The position numbers were made by a program, and so were the translations under genes. Shown one piece after another: positions 53,201 through 62,121 of a stretch of DNA of 64,000 nt. The stretch's first letter is position 1. The number at the start of each line of letters is the position of its first letter. The notes beneath the pieces are model-generated. The model worked only from the letters and a program-made list of their open reading frames with translations, did not search any database and was not told the DNA's origin. Source of the DNA: Competibacter_A sp037045685 (lineage in GTDB: Bacteria > Pseudomonadota > Gammaproteobacteria > Competibacterales > Competibacteraceae); the NCBI GenBank assembly GCA_037045685.1, contig JBAOII010000014.1, positions 124,001-188,000 on the forward strand, given 5' to 3'.

Positions 53201-55800
53201 GGCAGTGGCAAAGCGCGGGGCGGCTTTCGGATCGCAAGGCGTATCGGGGGCGCGTCCCGGCGGGACAGTATCGCCTGCTGGCCGAAGCCCTGGGCCGCAA
53301 CAACCGGCTCGATTACACCCTCGGCGCCTGGACCGAGCAGTTGCAGCCCGATCAACCCCGACTGATCGACGAGTTGCCGGCCAAGATTCCCCTGTCGGTG
53401 GCAGAGGATCGAGTGGTGGAGATCGCTTCTCTCGGTCGCCGGGACGTGCGGGCGACGCTGCGCGACGCGGGCGGGCGGACTCTCGCCCGCAACGATGATC
53501 GGGCCGATGGCTGGGATTTCCTGATTTCCCGCCAACTCAAGGCCGGTCGCTACGAGTTGACGGTGGAGGAGGTCAATTTCGAGAGGGACGGCGGCGATTC
53601 CGACGCCGAACCGGACGAAGCGACGGAGCCATCCGGGGAAGCCGAAGACGAAGGGACCGCCGAGGAGATGACGGCGGCGGATGATTCGACCGCCAAGCCG
53701 GCCGTCCGGGACGGCAACCGCAACGATTCGCTCGACGAAAAAGCGGTCTGGGTCGCGCTGCGCCTGCCCGGCGCAACGGCGGCGCCGACCTTGCCGCCGA
53801 GCGGCGACATCGAACTGGCCGATGGCGGGGTGCGGGTTTTTCCCTTGGCCGATGGCGGCGCGGCAGGTTGCCGGCTGTTCGCGGCGCGTTCGGCCGGCGA
53901 ATTGACGCTGGCTTTGGAAGAGCAGGAATCCGGCGGCGGTTGGCGGGTGCTGGACACCGCGTCCGGCCGCTCGGCGTGGCTGGCGCTGCTGCCGGCAAAC
54001 CGAGGACCGGCACGCCGGTTGCGGGTCTGGGGCAGCGATGGCGGAAGGGCGCCCATCCTGTTGCAAACCCGCGCCCTGAGCGTCCAGCCGCAGCCGCTCG
54101 GCAAAGCCATCGCGTGGGAGCGGATCGCCGGCATCGAGCCACCGCTCGGCGTGGCCTTGGTCGAACTGCCGGCGGCGCGGGCCGTGCGCCTGCCGGCGAC
54201 CGATCCGACCTTGCGCGGCGCATCGCGGCCGGGCGACGTGCTGCAAGCCGCGCCCGACGATACTTTGATTCCCCAAAGTCGTCAGTTGTGGCTGCTGAAA
54301 CCCGTTTCGACCGACGAGACGCTGGCGCTGGCGCCCGTGACGCCGACCGGAACGGCAACCGCGCAACTGACCGTTCCGGCCGGCCGCGCCGCGCGGCTGC
54401 CGCCCGCGCCTGCAGAAAACGACAAACCGACGTTCTGGCAAGCGGAATCCCGTCTGGGGCAGCCGGGAATCGATGCCGGCAACGGGATGGGCGTGGCCGC
54501 AGACCGCAGCGCGGTGGCGCTGGCCGGTTCGGCGGAAGACGTTCGACTCTGGCGGGCGGACGCTCCCGACGAGGCGTTGCCCGTCGCCCTGCGGCGCCAC
54601 GATCTGCGATTGGCGATACCGGAAACAGCGGACTTCGGTATGAATGGAATCCAGCTTGCGGCCGGAGAGGCCCGCCGGTTGCGCCTGCCCGCCGGTCACA
54701 AGCGGCTGCGTCTCGATTTGCCGGCGCGGACGGCGGCGGTGTTGGGTTGGGGCGATTCCAAGCCGCTGACCTTGTGGACCGGCGACCGCGCGCTCAGCTA
54801 TGGCCTCGATCCCGAGACGGAAACGCTGTTGCTGGCCAATCTCGGCGAGAGTTCTGCGCCGGTTTCCTGGAGTTTGGCGCCGCTGCCCGCCGCGCCAGCC
54901 CGATTGACGTCGGGCGCGCTGTTCCGGCGCTTCGAGCCGACCGCTGGGATATTGCTGCTCCAGGCCGAGGGGCGGGCTGGGCTGGAACTGATCGTCCGGG
55001 GCCGGGAAGCGTCGGCCACCGTATTGGACGCCGATGGCTCGGTCCGGCGCGGCGACCGGATTCCGCTCGCGGGTCCGGCTTACGCGCTGCTCGAACACGG
55101 GCCGGGCTTGTTGGCGGCGTGGCTGGCCGGAGCGGGTTCCGATCCCTGGCCGCGCGTTTCGGCCGAGCCGGTGCGGGTGCCGGCGGTGCTGGCGCTGCGC
55201 GGTCCGGCGCAAGCGCTGCAAGTCGAGTTCGACCGCCCGGTCATGCTGTACGGGCGCGGTTCGGCGCCATTGCTGGCCGGCGTGCGCCGCGACGGTCGAA
55301 CGGCGACGCCCGCGCTTTATCCCGAAGGTGCGCGGTTCGCGTACAATTTACCGCCGGGTCGGAGCGAGTTGCTGGTGATGGCGGCGCAGGAAGGCGATTT
55401 GGCCGGCGTGCTGGAGTTGCAGGCGAGCGAGGTGCAACCCATCGGAGAAGGACTGGGGCAACCGTTCCTGCTGGCGCCCGGCAGCGCGCGGCTGTTCGGC
55501 TTCCGCGTCGCGCGAACCGGACCGGTCGGGATCGGAGTTCAAGCCACGCCGGATGTCGTGACCAGCCGGTTGTTGAACGAGCAAGGCGAGCTGATCGGCG
55601 AAGGCGTGGTGCAGATGCCGCGCTTGACGGCGGGAAACTACGTGTTGGAAGTGATCGCGCCGCCCACGGGATCGCCGGTGCTGATTCGCCCCGCCGTGGT
55701 GGGAATCGAACCGCCCGCCGCCGGACCGCCGCCGGAAATTCGCCAGCAGTTCCGTGGGTGGTTGAACGAGCGAACGCCACAGGGTAAAAAACAACGCTAA
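50215..55800 (+). CDS. Giant exported protein with an LprI-type N-terminal domain
   Basis: About 1861 aa. A signal peptide (MRIIGIWFGLTLFVWSALAR) is followed by a lysozyme-inhibitor LprI-like domain (FDCGKARTPVEKAICRDAAL and later CAPSL..CLRDLY) at about residues 30-110. The rest is a long series of beta-rich segments each ending in phrases such as GFYRVTLYGG, AGEYEIQTQG, AGRYELTVEE or AGNYVLEVIA, which look like pre-peptidase (PPC-like) or MG-like repeats. An acidic linker (DSDAEPDEATEPSGEAEDEG) lies near 1130. The start at 50215 places the signal peptide at the N-terminus. It may be a secreted binding or protease-inhibitor scaffold; the function is unproven. It is a single intact frame. Confidence 0.85.
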   Translation: MRIIGIWFGLTLFVWSALARPAVPAPQPGFDCGKARTPVEKAICRDAALAERDARLQQVFSDLIAQSPDRREPARREQLRWLAERDRRCAPSLQAGQESEAVVCLRDLYEQRLLALNGSPPNPTPQAPVPQATAISPMELPARGKQTAYLEIPAAGRYAISAHSKTGVALELVDYMSGPVARDGVPGQRDGRLDRFLDRGRYKLILRGAPQAQDGATVEAKPFAELQPTPQRLPLLELLASELGDYQQRSCWLEVKERGPVFLEAGGRFLDALHLWRDGLTLLDLTAERRTLEPQAGRPLTVLTLDTVLDPGFYRVTLYGGREQMPWTRQSEDKPLYLRLGVPRIESATRQWRAVGPLGFDRFIVATPASDYGRLELPAAAAVQGETAAIERDGTKRSRGAAFAFTKKTRLPVWETVFDANADRLVTVQGEQGQGYVWQNFKRVWGDVPQKGGQYWLDLISAGDERDNPPATAVLAWPQNPKDPDHPNWQILASNAPRFGKDSTWRGRFNLLGPTELFVEIAAAGEYEIQTQGVALTATLKPLLAADHPNVKPRSGPRWTLETGFYRLELTPEPGQRGIVEAVFQAAGLAAGAGNPVTVAMPRFPSLQAPGLTRLFLNRRPQVPVGLLQRDLPLSLREPLFVSLAAAESLELTATVPAKGALTVWDEQGQAQSLTVDGGPPATQIDVEAGQRKVRLAAPVERGGALSLQWRPDPVPPTPLPADLGQIPQQPPSVLREEQPLPLELVADRDQSVAIEVREPGLFRLETDGRLRTQGRLRTRLAPRLAEAEANGVGHNFLMQHYLRAGLFLLDAGSRQGTAGHARLWLRRAPLREGGALRFDAPTRATLAAGEGAVYRFTVPPPGGVYQLQVIGLAQNYPLRLEDEEGWPILPPGQSGSISAELEAGVYRLVVMPTAVAGRLLVNAVAPAVQPATLEGHGPHPLALNGQQTYRWLEPTGENEARAPDQWTFALTGETDLRLSITEGMRGELQRLDAAGQWQSAGRLSDRKAYRGRVPAGQYRLLAEALGRNNRLDYTLGAWTEQLQPDQPRLIDELPAKIPLSVAEDRVVEIASLGRRDVRATLRDAGGRTLARNDDRADGWDFLISRQLKAGRYELTVEEVNFERDGGDSDAEPDEATEPSGEAEDEGTAEEMTAADDSTAKPAVRDGNRNDSLDEKAVWVALRLPGATAAPTLPPSGDIELADGGVRVFPLADGGAAGCRLFAARSAGELTLALEEQESGGGWRVLDTASGRSAWLALLPANRGPARRLRVWGSDGGRAPILLQTRALSVQPQPLGKAIAWERIAGIEPPLGVALVELPAARAVRLPATDPTLRGASRPGDVLQAAPDDTLIPQSRQLWLLKPVSTDETLALAPVTPTGTATAQLTVPAGRAARLPPAPAENDKPTFWQAESRLGQPGIDAGNGMGVAADRSAVALAGSAEDVRLWRADAPDEALPVALRRHDLRLAIPETADFGMNGIQLAAGEARRLRLPAGHKRLRLDLPARTAAVLGWGDSKPLTLWTGDRALSYGLDPETETLLLANLGESSAPVSWSLAPLPAAPARLTSGALFRRFEPTAGILLLQAEGRAGLELIVRGREASATVLDADGSVRRGDRIPLAGPAYALLEHGPGLLAAWLAGAGSDPWPRVSAEPVRVPAVLALRGPAQALQVEFDRPVMLYGRGSAPLLAGVRRDGRTATPALYPEGARFAYNLPPGRSELLVMAAQEGDLAGVLELQASEVQPIGEGLGQPFLLAPGSARLFGFRVARTGPVGIGVQATPDVVTSRLLNEQGELIGEGVVQMPRLTAGNYVLEVIAPPTGSPVLIRPAVVGIEPPAAGPPPEIRQQFRGWLNERTPQGKKQR

Positions 55801-55811
55801 GCCGGAACGCG

Positions 55812-56294
55812 GTGCATGGCTTTTTTCACCGAACCGGACCATTTACTGGACATTCGCATAGCCCTGTACCGAATCTGCAGATAGCAGCCTGTTTCCCGGC
55901 AATGCACGAGTTGCGGCCGCATCTGGCGGAAACCGATTTCGTGACGCGGGTTCAGCGCCAAATGAAGAACCACGGCTACGTTCTCGTGTATATCGCCACG
56001 CAAAATGAGGTGGTCGCGGCGGCCGGTTATCGCGTCGCTGCAATTTTTGGCAGTGCGGGGCGAGACTTTTTACGTGGATGATCCTGAAGTCAGCCGGAGT
56101 GCATTTCGCAAGCGTGGCCATGGCGGAAGGCTGCTCGACTGGCTTCTGGAAAAAGCGAAAGAGTTATCTTGCGATCAGGTCCGATCTGGATTCGGGCGTG
56201 GCCCGACATGACGCTCACCGCTTGTATCTTAAGCCGGAAACTGCAAATCAGTTCCCACCACTTTTGCAAGGAGCTTAGCGAGCGTGTTGCCTAG
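55812..56294 (+). pseudogene. GNAT acetyltransferase with three frameshifts
   Basis: Three frames in series reconstruct one GNAT protein: MHELRPHLAETDFVTRVQRQ to VVAAAGYRV; then after about 56036 LQFLAVRGETFYVDDPEVSR, AFRKRGHGGRLLDWLLEKAK (acetyl-CoA loop); then after about 56186 LDSGVARHDAHRLYLK; and after about 56236 LQISSHHFCKEL, ending at 56294. Each break is a single extra base. Corrected, it is a normal acetyltransferase. It overlaps the likely lost start of the NuoM-like gene. Confidence 0.75.
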
Positions 56295-56347
56295 CCTCGA
56301 ACCCTCATCCGCCGCCGATCCGATCGAGCTTTCCGATTCTGAGCCTG

Positions 56348-57874
56348 TTGATCGCGCTACCGCTGGCCTGGGCGCTGGTGCTGCCGTTCCTGCGCGAGAA
56401 CCGCACCGTGCGCGTGGTGGCGCTGGCGGGCGCCGGGCTGGAATTGGTCCTGTCGCTGGCGATGCTGGCGGCGCTGCGCCCGGAGGTCGCCGGGATGCAG
56501 TTGGTGGAGCGGGCCTCGTGGATTCCCAGCCTGAACGTCCATTATCTGGTCGGGATCGACGGCATCGCGGCGCTGTTCCCGCCGCTGACGGCGCTGCTGT
56601 TCTGCGGCGTTATCCTGTCATCCTGGACCAGCATCCAGTCGATGCCCCGGTTGTACTTCGCGCTGCTGCTGGGGCTGGAAAGCGCGACCATGGGCGTGTT
56701 CTGCGCCCTGGATCTGGTGCTGTTCTTCCTGTTCTGGGAACTGACCCTGGTGCCCATCTACTTTCTGGTCAGCCTGTGGGGCATCGGGCCGGAACGGCGT
56801 TTCGCCGCCGTCAAATACACCCTGTTCATGCTGGCGGGCGGGATTCCGCTGTTGTTCGCCATTCTATTGCTCGGCCTCTATCACACCAGCGGAGCGAGCG
56901 CGCCGGGATTGGGCGCATTGATCTTCGATTATCCGACCTTGTTGGAACGCCCGCTGCCCACCGAGTTGCAGGCGACCGTGTTCCTGCTGCTGTTCCTCGG
57001 TTTCGCGGTGAAGGCGCCGCTGTTTCCGTTTCACACCTGGTTGCCGACCGTGTTGCGCGAAGGGCCGGTGGGGTTGAGCGCGCTGCTGGTGGGACTCAAG
57101 CTCGGCGCTTTCGGCATCTTGCGGTTCGCCGTGCCGCTGGCGCCGACGGCGGCGCGCGAGTATTTTTGGCTGATGGCCGCGCTGGGCCTGTTCGGGATGT
57201 TGTACGGGGCGCTGGTGGCGCTGCGGCAGTCCAACCTGCGGCTGATGCTGGCGTTCTCCAGCGTCAGCCACGTCGGCCTGGTGATCGCGGGGATCGCCGC
57301 CATGAACGTCCAGGGCGTGCAAGGAGCGATTTTTCAACTGATGAATTTCGGGATCGTCTCGGGCGGCCTGCTGCTGCTCACCGGCTTCCTGCACCACCGC
57401 CTGGGCTCGACCGATCTGGCGAGTTTGGGCGGCTTGGCCCAGCCCGCACCCCGGCTGACGGCGTTTTTCCTGTTGCTCGGCATGGCGGCCATCGGCTTGC
57501 CGGGCACCAACGGCTTTGTCGCCGAACTGCTGATTTTGATCGGGGTGTTGCAGGCGGCGCCTGGCTTGGCGCCGGTCGCCGTGCTGGGCGTGATTCTGGG
57601 GGCGGCGTATTTTCTGGGCTTCTATCAGCGGGCGTTTCTGGGCCCGGTGACGGATGCTTCGGTGGCTTCGGCCGCAGATCTTCGGCCGCGCGAACTGCTG
57701 ATTGCGGGCGTGCTGGGGTTGCTGGTGCTGGCCGGGGGGCTGTTCCCCGACCGGGTGCAAGCCGTCACGGCGAACGCGGCGAACGCATGGGTGGCGCGGT
57801 TGGCGGCGGATGTCCGATCCGCCGAAAGCGTTGCGCGAGCCAAAGCCGTGATCGAAGACATCGGCGAGCGCTGA
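56348..57874 (+). CDS. NuoM-like proton-pumping subunit
   Basis: A 508-aa membrane protein of the NADH dehydrogenase M / antiporter family with about 14 helices. The conserved Glu (FWELTLVPIYFLVSLWG) and Lys (FAVKAPLFPFHTWLPTVLRE) of the pump are present, together with LRLMLAFSSVSHVGLVIAGI. No other nuo, mrp or hydrogenase gene is nearby, so it may work with an unlinked partner or a CO2-concentrating DabA-type protein. The usual N-terminus would begin a few codons earlier (SSFPILSLLI is readable upstream) without a start codon; TTG 56348 is the first plausible one, so the start may have been damaged. Confidence 0.88.
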   Translation: MIALPLAWALVLPFLRENRTVRVVALAGAGLELVLSLAMLAALRPEVAGMQLVERASWIPSLNVHYLVGIDGIAALFPPLTALLFCGVILSSWTSIQSMPRLYFALLLGLESATMGVFCALDLVLFFLFWELTLVPIYFLVSLWGIGPERRFAAVKYTLFMLAGGIPLLFAILLLGLYHTSGASAPGLGALIFDYPTLLERPLPTELQATVFLLLFLGFAVKAPLFPFHTWLPTVLREGPVGLSALLVGLKLGAFGILRFAVPLAPTAAREYFWLMAALGLFGMLYGALVALRQSNLRLMLAFSSVSHVGLVIAGIAAMNVQGVQGAIFQLMNFGIVSGGLLLLTGFLHHRLGSTDLASLGGLAQPAPRLTAFFLLLGMAAIGLPGTNGFVAELLILIGVLQAAPGLAPVAVLGVILGAAYFLGFYQRAFLGPVTDASVASAADLRPRELLIAGVLGLLVLAGGLFPDRVQAVTANAANAWVARLAADVRSAESVARAKAVIEDIGER

Positions 57875-57899
57875 ACCGTTCCGCCGCAATCGATCCAAC

Positions 57900-58751
57900 C
57901 TATAGTCGGCTCAGCAGCTCGGTCTTTTTGGCGGCGAATTCCTCGGTGCTGAGAATGCCTTTGGCGTGCAGGTCGGCGAGTCGCTCGATCAGGGCGAAGA
58001 CATCTCCCCCGTCGCCGCTCGGTGGATTCGCTTGCGCCGGGGGCGTCGCCGAAACGGTGGGCGCGGGAGCCGGTGGAGGCGCACCGTTCACCGATACGAC
58101 CGGCAAGCGGGCAACTTCGACCAAGCCGTATTGGCTGGTAAAAGCGAGCGATCCGCCGACCGATTGCTGTTGCGAGAAACCGCCGATCTGGTGGTCGAGC
58201 GTGTCGTAAATCGTGACGCGGCCGCCGATGTCGATGGCCAAACGCCGCGCCTGCGCAAAGTAGGCGTAACGCACATCGTTTTGAGAGCCGGTGCTGGTTG
58301 GCCAGCGTAAATCCGCTCCCCACCAATCGCCGGAGGTGCCTGGAGCGGGGGGGACGAACAGGCTGGCCGGGCCAATCGGTCCCGAACCGTTCTGCTGCTG
58401 GCCGCCGCCGTAACCGCTTTGCTGCTGCTGGCCCGAGCCGCCGCTCTGGCTCTGCGACTGGAATCCACCGCCGCCGATCAGGTCTGGCTGGTTCGCCACC
58501 AGGATGGCGAGATCGTTGCAAAGACCATCGACCCGGCCTTTCAGATAGTTGTTGAACATATCCGACAGCATGATCATGCCGCCTCGCATCCATTGGCCGG
58601 AACCGCTGAACTCGGGGTGATCGAACTGGGCCATGCCGCCGCGACCGGCGATCACGGCTTCGAGCATGTTCGAGACGGCTTCTGGACTGAAGCCGTGCCG
58701 TTGCGCCAAGTCGTTGATCGCCTGTTGGCCGGTAAATGAAAGTGGTCGCAT
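57900..58751 (-). CDS. SHOCT-domain protein
   Basis: A 283-aa protein. A helical N-terminal domain (MRPLSFTGQQAINDLAQRHG, SNMLEAVIAGRGGMAQFDHP) is followed by a Gln/Ser/Gly low-complexity linker (about 96-130), a beta domain (SLFVPPAPGTSGDWWGADLR, RRLAIDIGGRVTIYDTLDHQ) and a C-terminal SHOCT motif (IERLADLHAKGILSTEEFAA, KKTELLSRL). SHOCT tails mediate oligomerisation. The start at 58751 is preceded by GGAATC. Its role is unknown; it may sense membrane or envelope stress. Confidence 0.85.
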   Translation of the reverse strand: MRPLSFTGQQAINDLAQRHGFSPEAVSNMLEAVIAGRGGMAQFDHPEFSGSGQWMRGGMIMLSDMFNNYLKGRVDGLCNDLAILVANQPDLIGGGGFQSQSQSGGSGQQQQSGYGGGQQQNGSGPIGPASLFVPPAPGTSGDWWGADLRWPTSTGSQNDVRYAYFAQARRLAIDIGGRVTIYDTLDHQIGGFSQQQSVGGSLAFTSQYGLVEVARLPVVSVNGAPPPAPAPTVSATPPAQANPPSGDGGDVFALIERLADLHAKGILSTEEFAAKKTELLSRL

Positions 58752-59031
58752 CGTGAGATTCCATCTTTGATTCGGCGGTCGATGATACCGGCGCCGGGTG
58801 CCGAAGAGCCGGTGCCGAGGGACAACACCAGTGTTGACATTGACCCGAGGATCGCACTCGCGCAGTTTACGCATAACGCGAGGAATGTTGGGGGACTTTC
58901 ATGACGCCTCTTATAGCGGAAGCTCCGGTACAACCGGCTCATTTTGAGCGTATTATGACAATTTATGGATATCCTGTGATAAAAAATATCAATTGTATAC
59001 CTGAAAAATAAATATTATTGTTGATATATTG

Positions 59032-59061
59032 ATAAAATATATACTTATGTATATATTTTAT
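59032..59061. repeat. Perfect AT-rich palindrome
   Basis: ATAAAATATATAC (59032-59044) and GTATATATTTTAT (59049-59061) with a TTAT loop. It could be a regulator binding site, a cruciform or a bidirectional terminator. Confidence 0.6.
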
Positions 59062-59131
59062 ACAGCATGATCGGTCAATAAGCCTTCTTGAGCGATGCCA
59101 AAGTAATTTTGTGCCCTTATCTCGACATGGT

Positions 59132-59147
59132 TGGCACTTATTTTGCT
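59132..59147 (+). promoter_or_regulatory. Sigma-54-like promoter of the peroxidase operon
   Basis: TGGCACTTATTTTGCT has GG and GC with the required 10-bp spacing and one mismatch to TGGCAYRNNNNTTGCW. It lies 146 bp upstream of the peroxidase start, leaving a ~135-nt leader. Confidence 0.6.
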
Positions 59148-59293
59148 TAAAACGCCCCGCAGCAAGCTCGGGAAACCAAGCCTACAGAGATTGAAAAAGT
59201 GAGTGGTGGTCATGTAACTGGTTCTGTTAAAAAGATCGAGGTTAGTTGATTTTGGCTATAGGGTTTTTGAACTCCTTGTGAGGTTGCATTTTT

Positions 59294-60280
59294 ATGAGTA
59301 TTCATCGATTTTTATTTATCATTATCGATTGTGTTGCTTTGTCATGCGCTTGTTTGGGCTTTTACGGACAACCCGCATATGGTGCTGAATTAAATGAACC
59401 CATTTCTCCTTTACCATTAAAAGCGGACTTAAATTCAGATAAAGTCGATCTTGGAGATCGTTTATTTCATGAAAAAAAGTTATCCAGTGATAATAGTATC
59501 TCTTGCGCTTCTTGTCATGAGGTAAAAAAAGGGGGCGCAGATCATTTTTCTGTGTCCAAAGGTGTTGGAGGTTTTTCAGGGCCAATTAATGCACCAACAG
59601 TATTAAATAGCAGTTTAAACTTTCGTCAATTTTGGGATGGACGTGCTGCCACTTTGGAAGATCAAATTGAGGGTCCAATCCATGCTCAATTTGAGATGAA
59701 TAGCAATTGGGAGCTAATTATTTCCAAGTTAGAACAAGATCAATTGTATAAAACATTATTTAACAAAGTCTACAAAAATGGCATTCAAGCCGCTAACATC
59801 AAAGACGCAATTGCGACATACGAGCGGTCACTGATTACGCCATCTCGTTTTGATAGTTATTTGCGAGGTGACAATAACGCTTTAAACCAAGACGAAATAA
59901 AAGGCTATGAGCTTTTTAAAAAATATGGATGCGTTGCTTGCCATCAAGGGAAAAATATCGGCGGCAACATGTATCAAGTATTTGGTGTGATGGGTGATTA
60001 CTTTAAGGATCGGGGAAGTGTCAGCATCGTGGACTATGGGGTTTTTAATATCACTCACGACGAGCAAGATCGCTATAAATTTAAAGTGCCCAGTTTGCGT
60101 AATATCGCAATGACTGCACCTTATTTTCATGATGGTTCAGCAACAACTCTACACGATGCAATAAGAGTTATGGCGAAATACCAATTGGGGCGTAAAATAT
60201 CAGAGAATGATGAAGATCTTATCGTTAAATTTTTAAATACCCTTTCGGGGGAAGCGTCCACTCAACATGAAGGTCAATAA
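59294..60280 (+). CDS. Dihaem cytochrome c peroxidase (MauG/CcpA family)
   Basis: A 328-aa periplasmic protein. The signal peptide MSIHRFLFIIIDCVALSCAC is cleaved near residue 31 (QPAYGAE). Two haem-binding motifs are CASCH (about 70-75) and CVACH (about 212-216). Between them is RQFWDGRAATLEDQIEGPIH, and near the end SLRNIAMTAPYFHDGSA, both typical of bacterial cytochrome c peroxidases. It reduces H2O2 using c-type cytochromes. GC is about 40%. It is the first gene of a three-gene operon with the kinase 2 nt downstream. Confidence 0.94.
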   Translation: MSIHRFLFIIIDCVALSCACLGFYGQPAYGAELNEPISPLPLKADLNSDKVDLGDRLFHEKKLSSDNSISCASCHEVKKGGADHFSVSKGVGGFSGPINAPTVLNSSLNFRQFWDGRAATLEDQIEGPIHAQFEMNSNWELIISKLEQDQLYKTLFNKVYKNGIQAANIKDAIATYERSLITPSRFDSYLRGDNNALNQDEIKGYELFKKYGCVACHQGKNIGGNMYQVFGVMGDYFKDRGSVSIVDYGVFNITHDEQDRYKFKVPSLRNIAMTAPYFHDGSATTLHDAIRVMAKYQLGRKISENDEDLIVKFLNTLSGEASTQHEGQ

Positions 60281-60282
60281 CA

Positions 60283-62106
60283 ATGAATTTACGCTCTACT
60301 GCTAATTTTATTATCGGTATTTGCATGGTTGGCGCGCTAGGATTTTTATATGCCAAAGTTCAATCCATAAATGTAGATGAGCACCAGCAAATCATCGACA
60401 CCCTGCGCCGAACATCAGCGGTAAATTATCGCTGGGATCAAGATGTCTTGCAAACAAAGCTGAGTATAAGCACTCACTACGATGCGGTCACGAATCCATT
60501 GTCCGATCTGGATTCTCTAAAGAATAAGCTGGCTTCTAAAATTGAAAGCTACCTCATTCAAAGCGATCAATTGAAAGAGTCGGTCGATAAGTATTTGGAA
60601 TTGATGAAAGAAAAAGATCATTTGGTCGAAAATTTCAAAGGCCAAAACGCCATTCTCCACAATTCGTTGCATTATATATCGACAGCCGTTGAGGAGCTGA
60701 ACTCTGAAATTGACGCAGAGCTTTCTAGCTCATTGAAGCCCGATTCTTCTTTGATTAACTTGCGAAATGAGTCACAAGATTTATTGACGGCATTGCTTGA
60801 ATACAACCAGCTATCTCAACAAGATCTCATTCCATCTTTAGAAAGAAAAATTGCTTATCTAAATGGGCAGAAGGATAAATACTCGGATTCTGTTTCAACT
60901 AACCTTCAAATTGTTCTCAACCATGCTTCGGTGATCTTAAAAAGGAAGCCGGAAGTAGATAAATTAATGGCTGATATTGTCAGCTTACCCATACCTAAGC
61001 AGATCGATAAAATTGAGAAAGACTATACTGATGTATATGATAAGCGCCTGCATGAAAAAGACTACTATTTTTCGATATTAGTTGCTTACGCTAGTTTGCT
61101 ACTCTTGTTGATTGCATATATTGGCTATCGGTTGCGCAATAGCTATCGAGAACTAAATGTTCTCAATAAACAGTTAAAGATTGCCAACGAAACATTGGAG
61201 GAACGGGTAGTTGAAAGAACTCAAGAGTTGTCGAAAGCTTATGCTGAATTAAAGCAATCACAGGCGCAATTGATTCAATCCGAAAAGATGGCATCACTTG
61301 GACAGATGGTGGCGGGCGTGGCGCATGAAATTAACACACCACTCGCTTATTGCCATAGCAATATTGAAGTTGTTAGGGAACAATTGCCTGAAATTATAAT
61401 GTTGCTTAAAGAATTTGGACAAATTCCAAATTTACTTAGCGCCCCAGAAGCTGAGCAGGAATTTTTGAAAGAGCAGCTTGCCACCACTCAAAATCTTATC
61501 ACCTCTCTTGAACAAGAAGGTATACTTGAAGAGATGGAAGTATTGCTGGATGGCAGCTTGTCTGGTTTGGACCAAATAAGTGATATGGTTAAGAGCCTAA
61601 AAGATTTTAGCCGGCTAGACCAGCGTAAAGTTGAGAACTCGGATCTCAATAAAAACTTGGATAGCGTGCTAGTTATTGCTAATAATACCTTGAAGGGTAA
61701 GGTTGAGGTCATCAAGCATTATGGCAATATACCGCTTATTAGCTGTTCACCCTCTCAGCTCAATCAAGTTTTTCTTAATCTAATTGTTAACGCGGCTCAA
61801 GCGATTGAAAATCATGGGGCTATTACCATAGAGACATTTGTTGAAGATGATTTAGTCCATATCGTCGTTGAAGATAATGGAAAAGGAATTCCTAGCGATG
61901 TGCTGCCACGCATATTTGATCCATTCTTTACGACCAAGGAAATTGGAAAAGGCACAGGTTTGGGGCTCAGCATCGCATACAAAATTGTTGAACAACATGG
62001 CGGAAATATCAAGGTTAAATCGGAGGTTAATAAAGGTACCCAATTTATCGTATCAATTCCTGTTGGGTGTCCGACAAGCTCTCAAGCCTTAGAGATTGCA
62101 GCTTAA
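60283..62106 (+). CDS. Membrane sensor histidine kinase
   Basis: A 607-aa kinase: TM1 at about 9-25 (FIIGICMVGALGFLYAKV), a ~235-residue periplasmic helical sensor, TM2 at about 264-284 (YASLLLLLIAYIGYRL), then a coiled coil (NKQLKIANETLEERVVERTQ). The H-box MVAGVAHEINTPLAYCHSNI has its phospho-His near 347. The ATPase domain has an N-box NLIVNAAQAIENHG, DNGKGIP and GTGLGLSIAYKIVEQHGG. The coupling with a peroxidase suggests that it senses peroxide or redox stress in the periplasm. AT-rich codon use differs from the flanking genes. Confidence 0.94.
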   Translation: MNLRSTANFIIGICMVGALGFLYAKVQSINVDEHQQIIDTLRRTSAVNYRWDQDVLQTKLSISTHYDAVTNPLSDLDSLKNKLASKIESYLIQSDQLKESVDKYLELMKEKDHLVENFKGQNAILHNSLHYISTAVEELNSEIDAELSSSLKPDSSLINLRNESQDLLTALLEYNQLSQQDLIPSLERKIAYLNGQKDKYSDSVSTNLQIVLNHASVILKRKPEVDKLMADIVSLPIPKQIDKIEKDYTDVYDKRLHEKDYYFSILVAYASLLLLLIAYIGYRLRNSYRELNVLNKQLKIANETLEERVVERTQELSKAYAELKQSQAQLIQSEKMASLGQMVAGVAHEINTPLAYCHSNIEVVREQLPEIIMLLKEFGQIPNLLSAPEAEQEFLKEQLATTQNLITSLEQEGILEEMEVLLDGSLSGLDQISDMVKSLKDFSRLDQRKVENSDLNKNLDSVLVIANNTLKGKVEVIKHYGNIPLISCSPSQLNQVFLNLIVNAAQAIENHGAITIETFVEDDLVHIVVEDNGKGIPSDVLPRIFDPFFTTKEIGKGTGLGLSIAYKIVEQHGGNIKVKSEVNKGTQFIVSIPVGCPTSSQALEIAA

Positions 62107-62121
62107 ACAAGAGTAAATCTC

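Larger units (their letters stand above)
58752..59293. other. AT-rich intergenic region with promoter and palindrome
   Basis: 542 bp that becomes strongly AT-rich after about 58950, unlike the chromosome on its left. It holds a 13-bp perfect inverted repeat at 59032-59061 and a sigma-54-like promoter at 59132-59147. No gene is visible. It marks the left edge of the acquired block. Confidence 0.7.

Noticed and set aside
50131..55221. Very long minus-strand frame opposite the LprI-headed gene
   Set aside because: Repetitive Arg/Gln/Ala composition without domains; the plus-strand gene has a signal peptide and a recognisable LprI domain.
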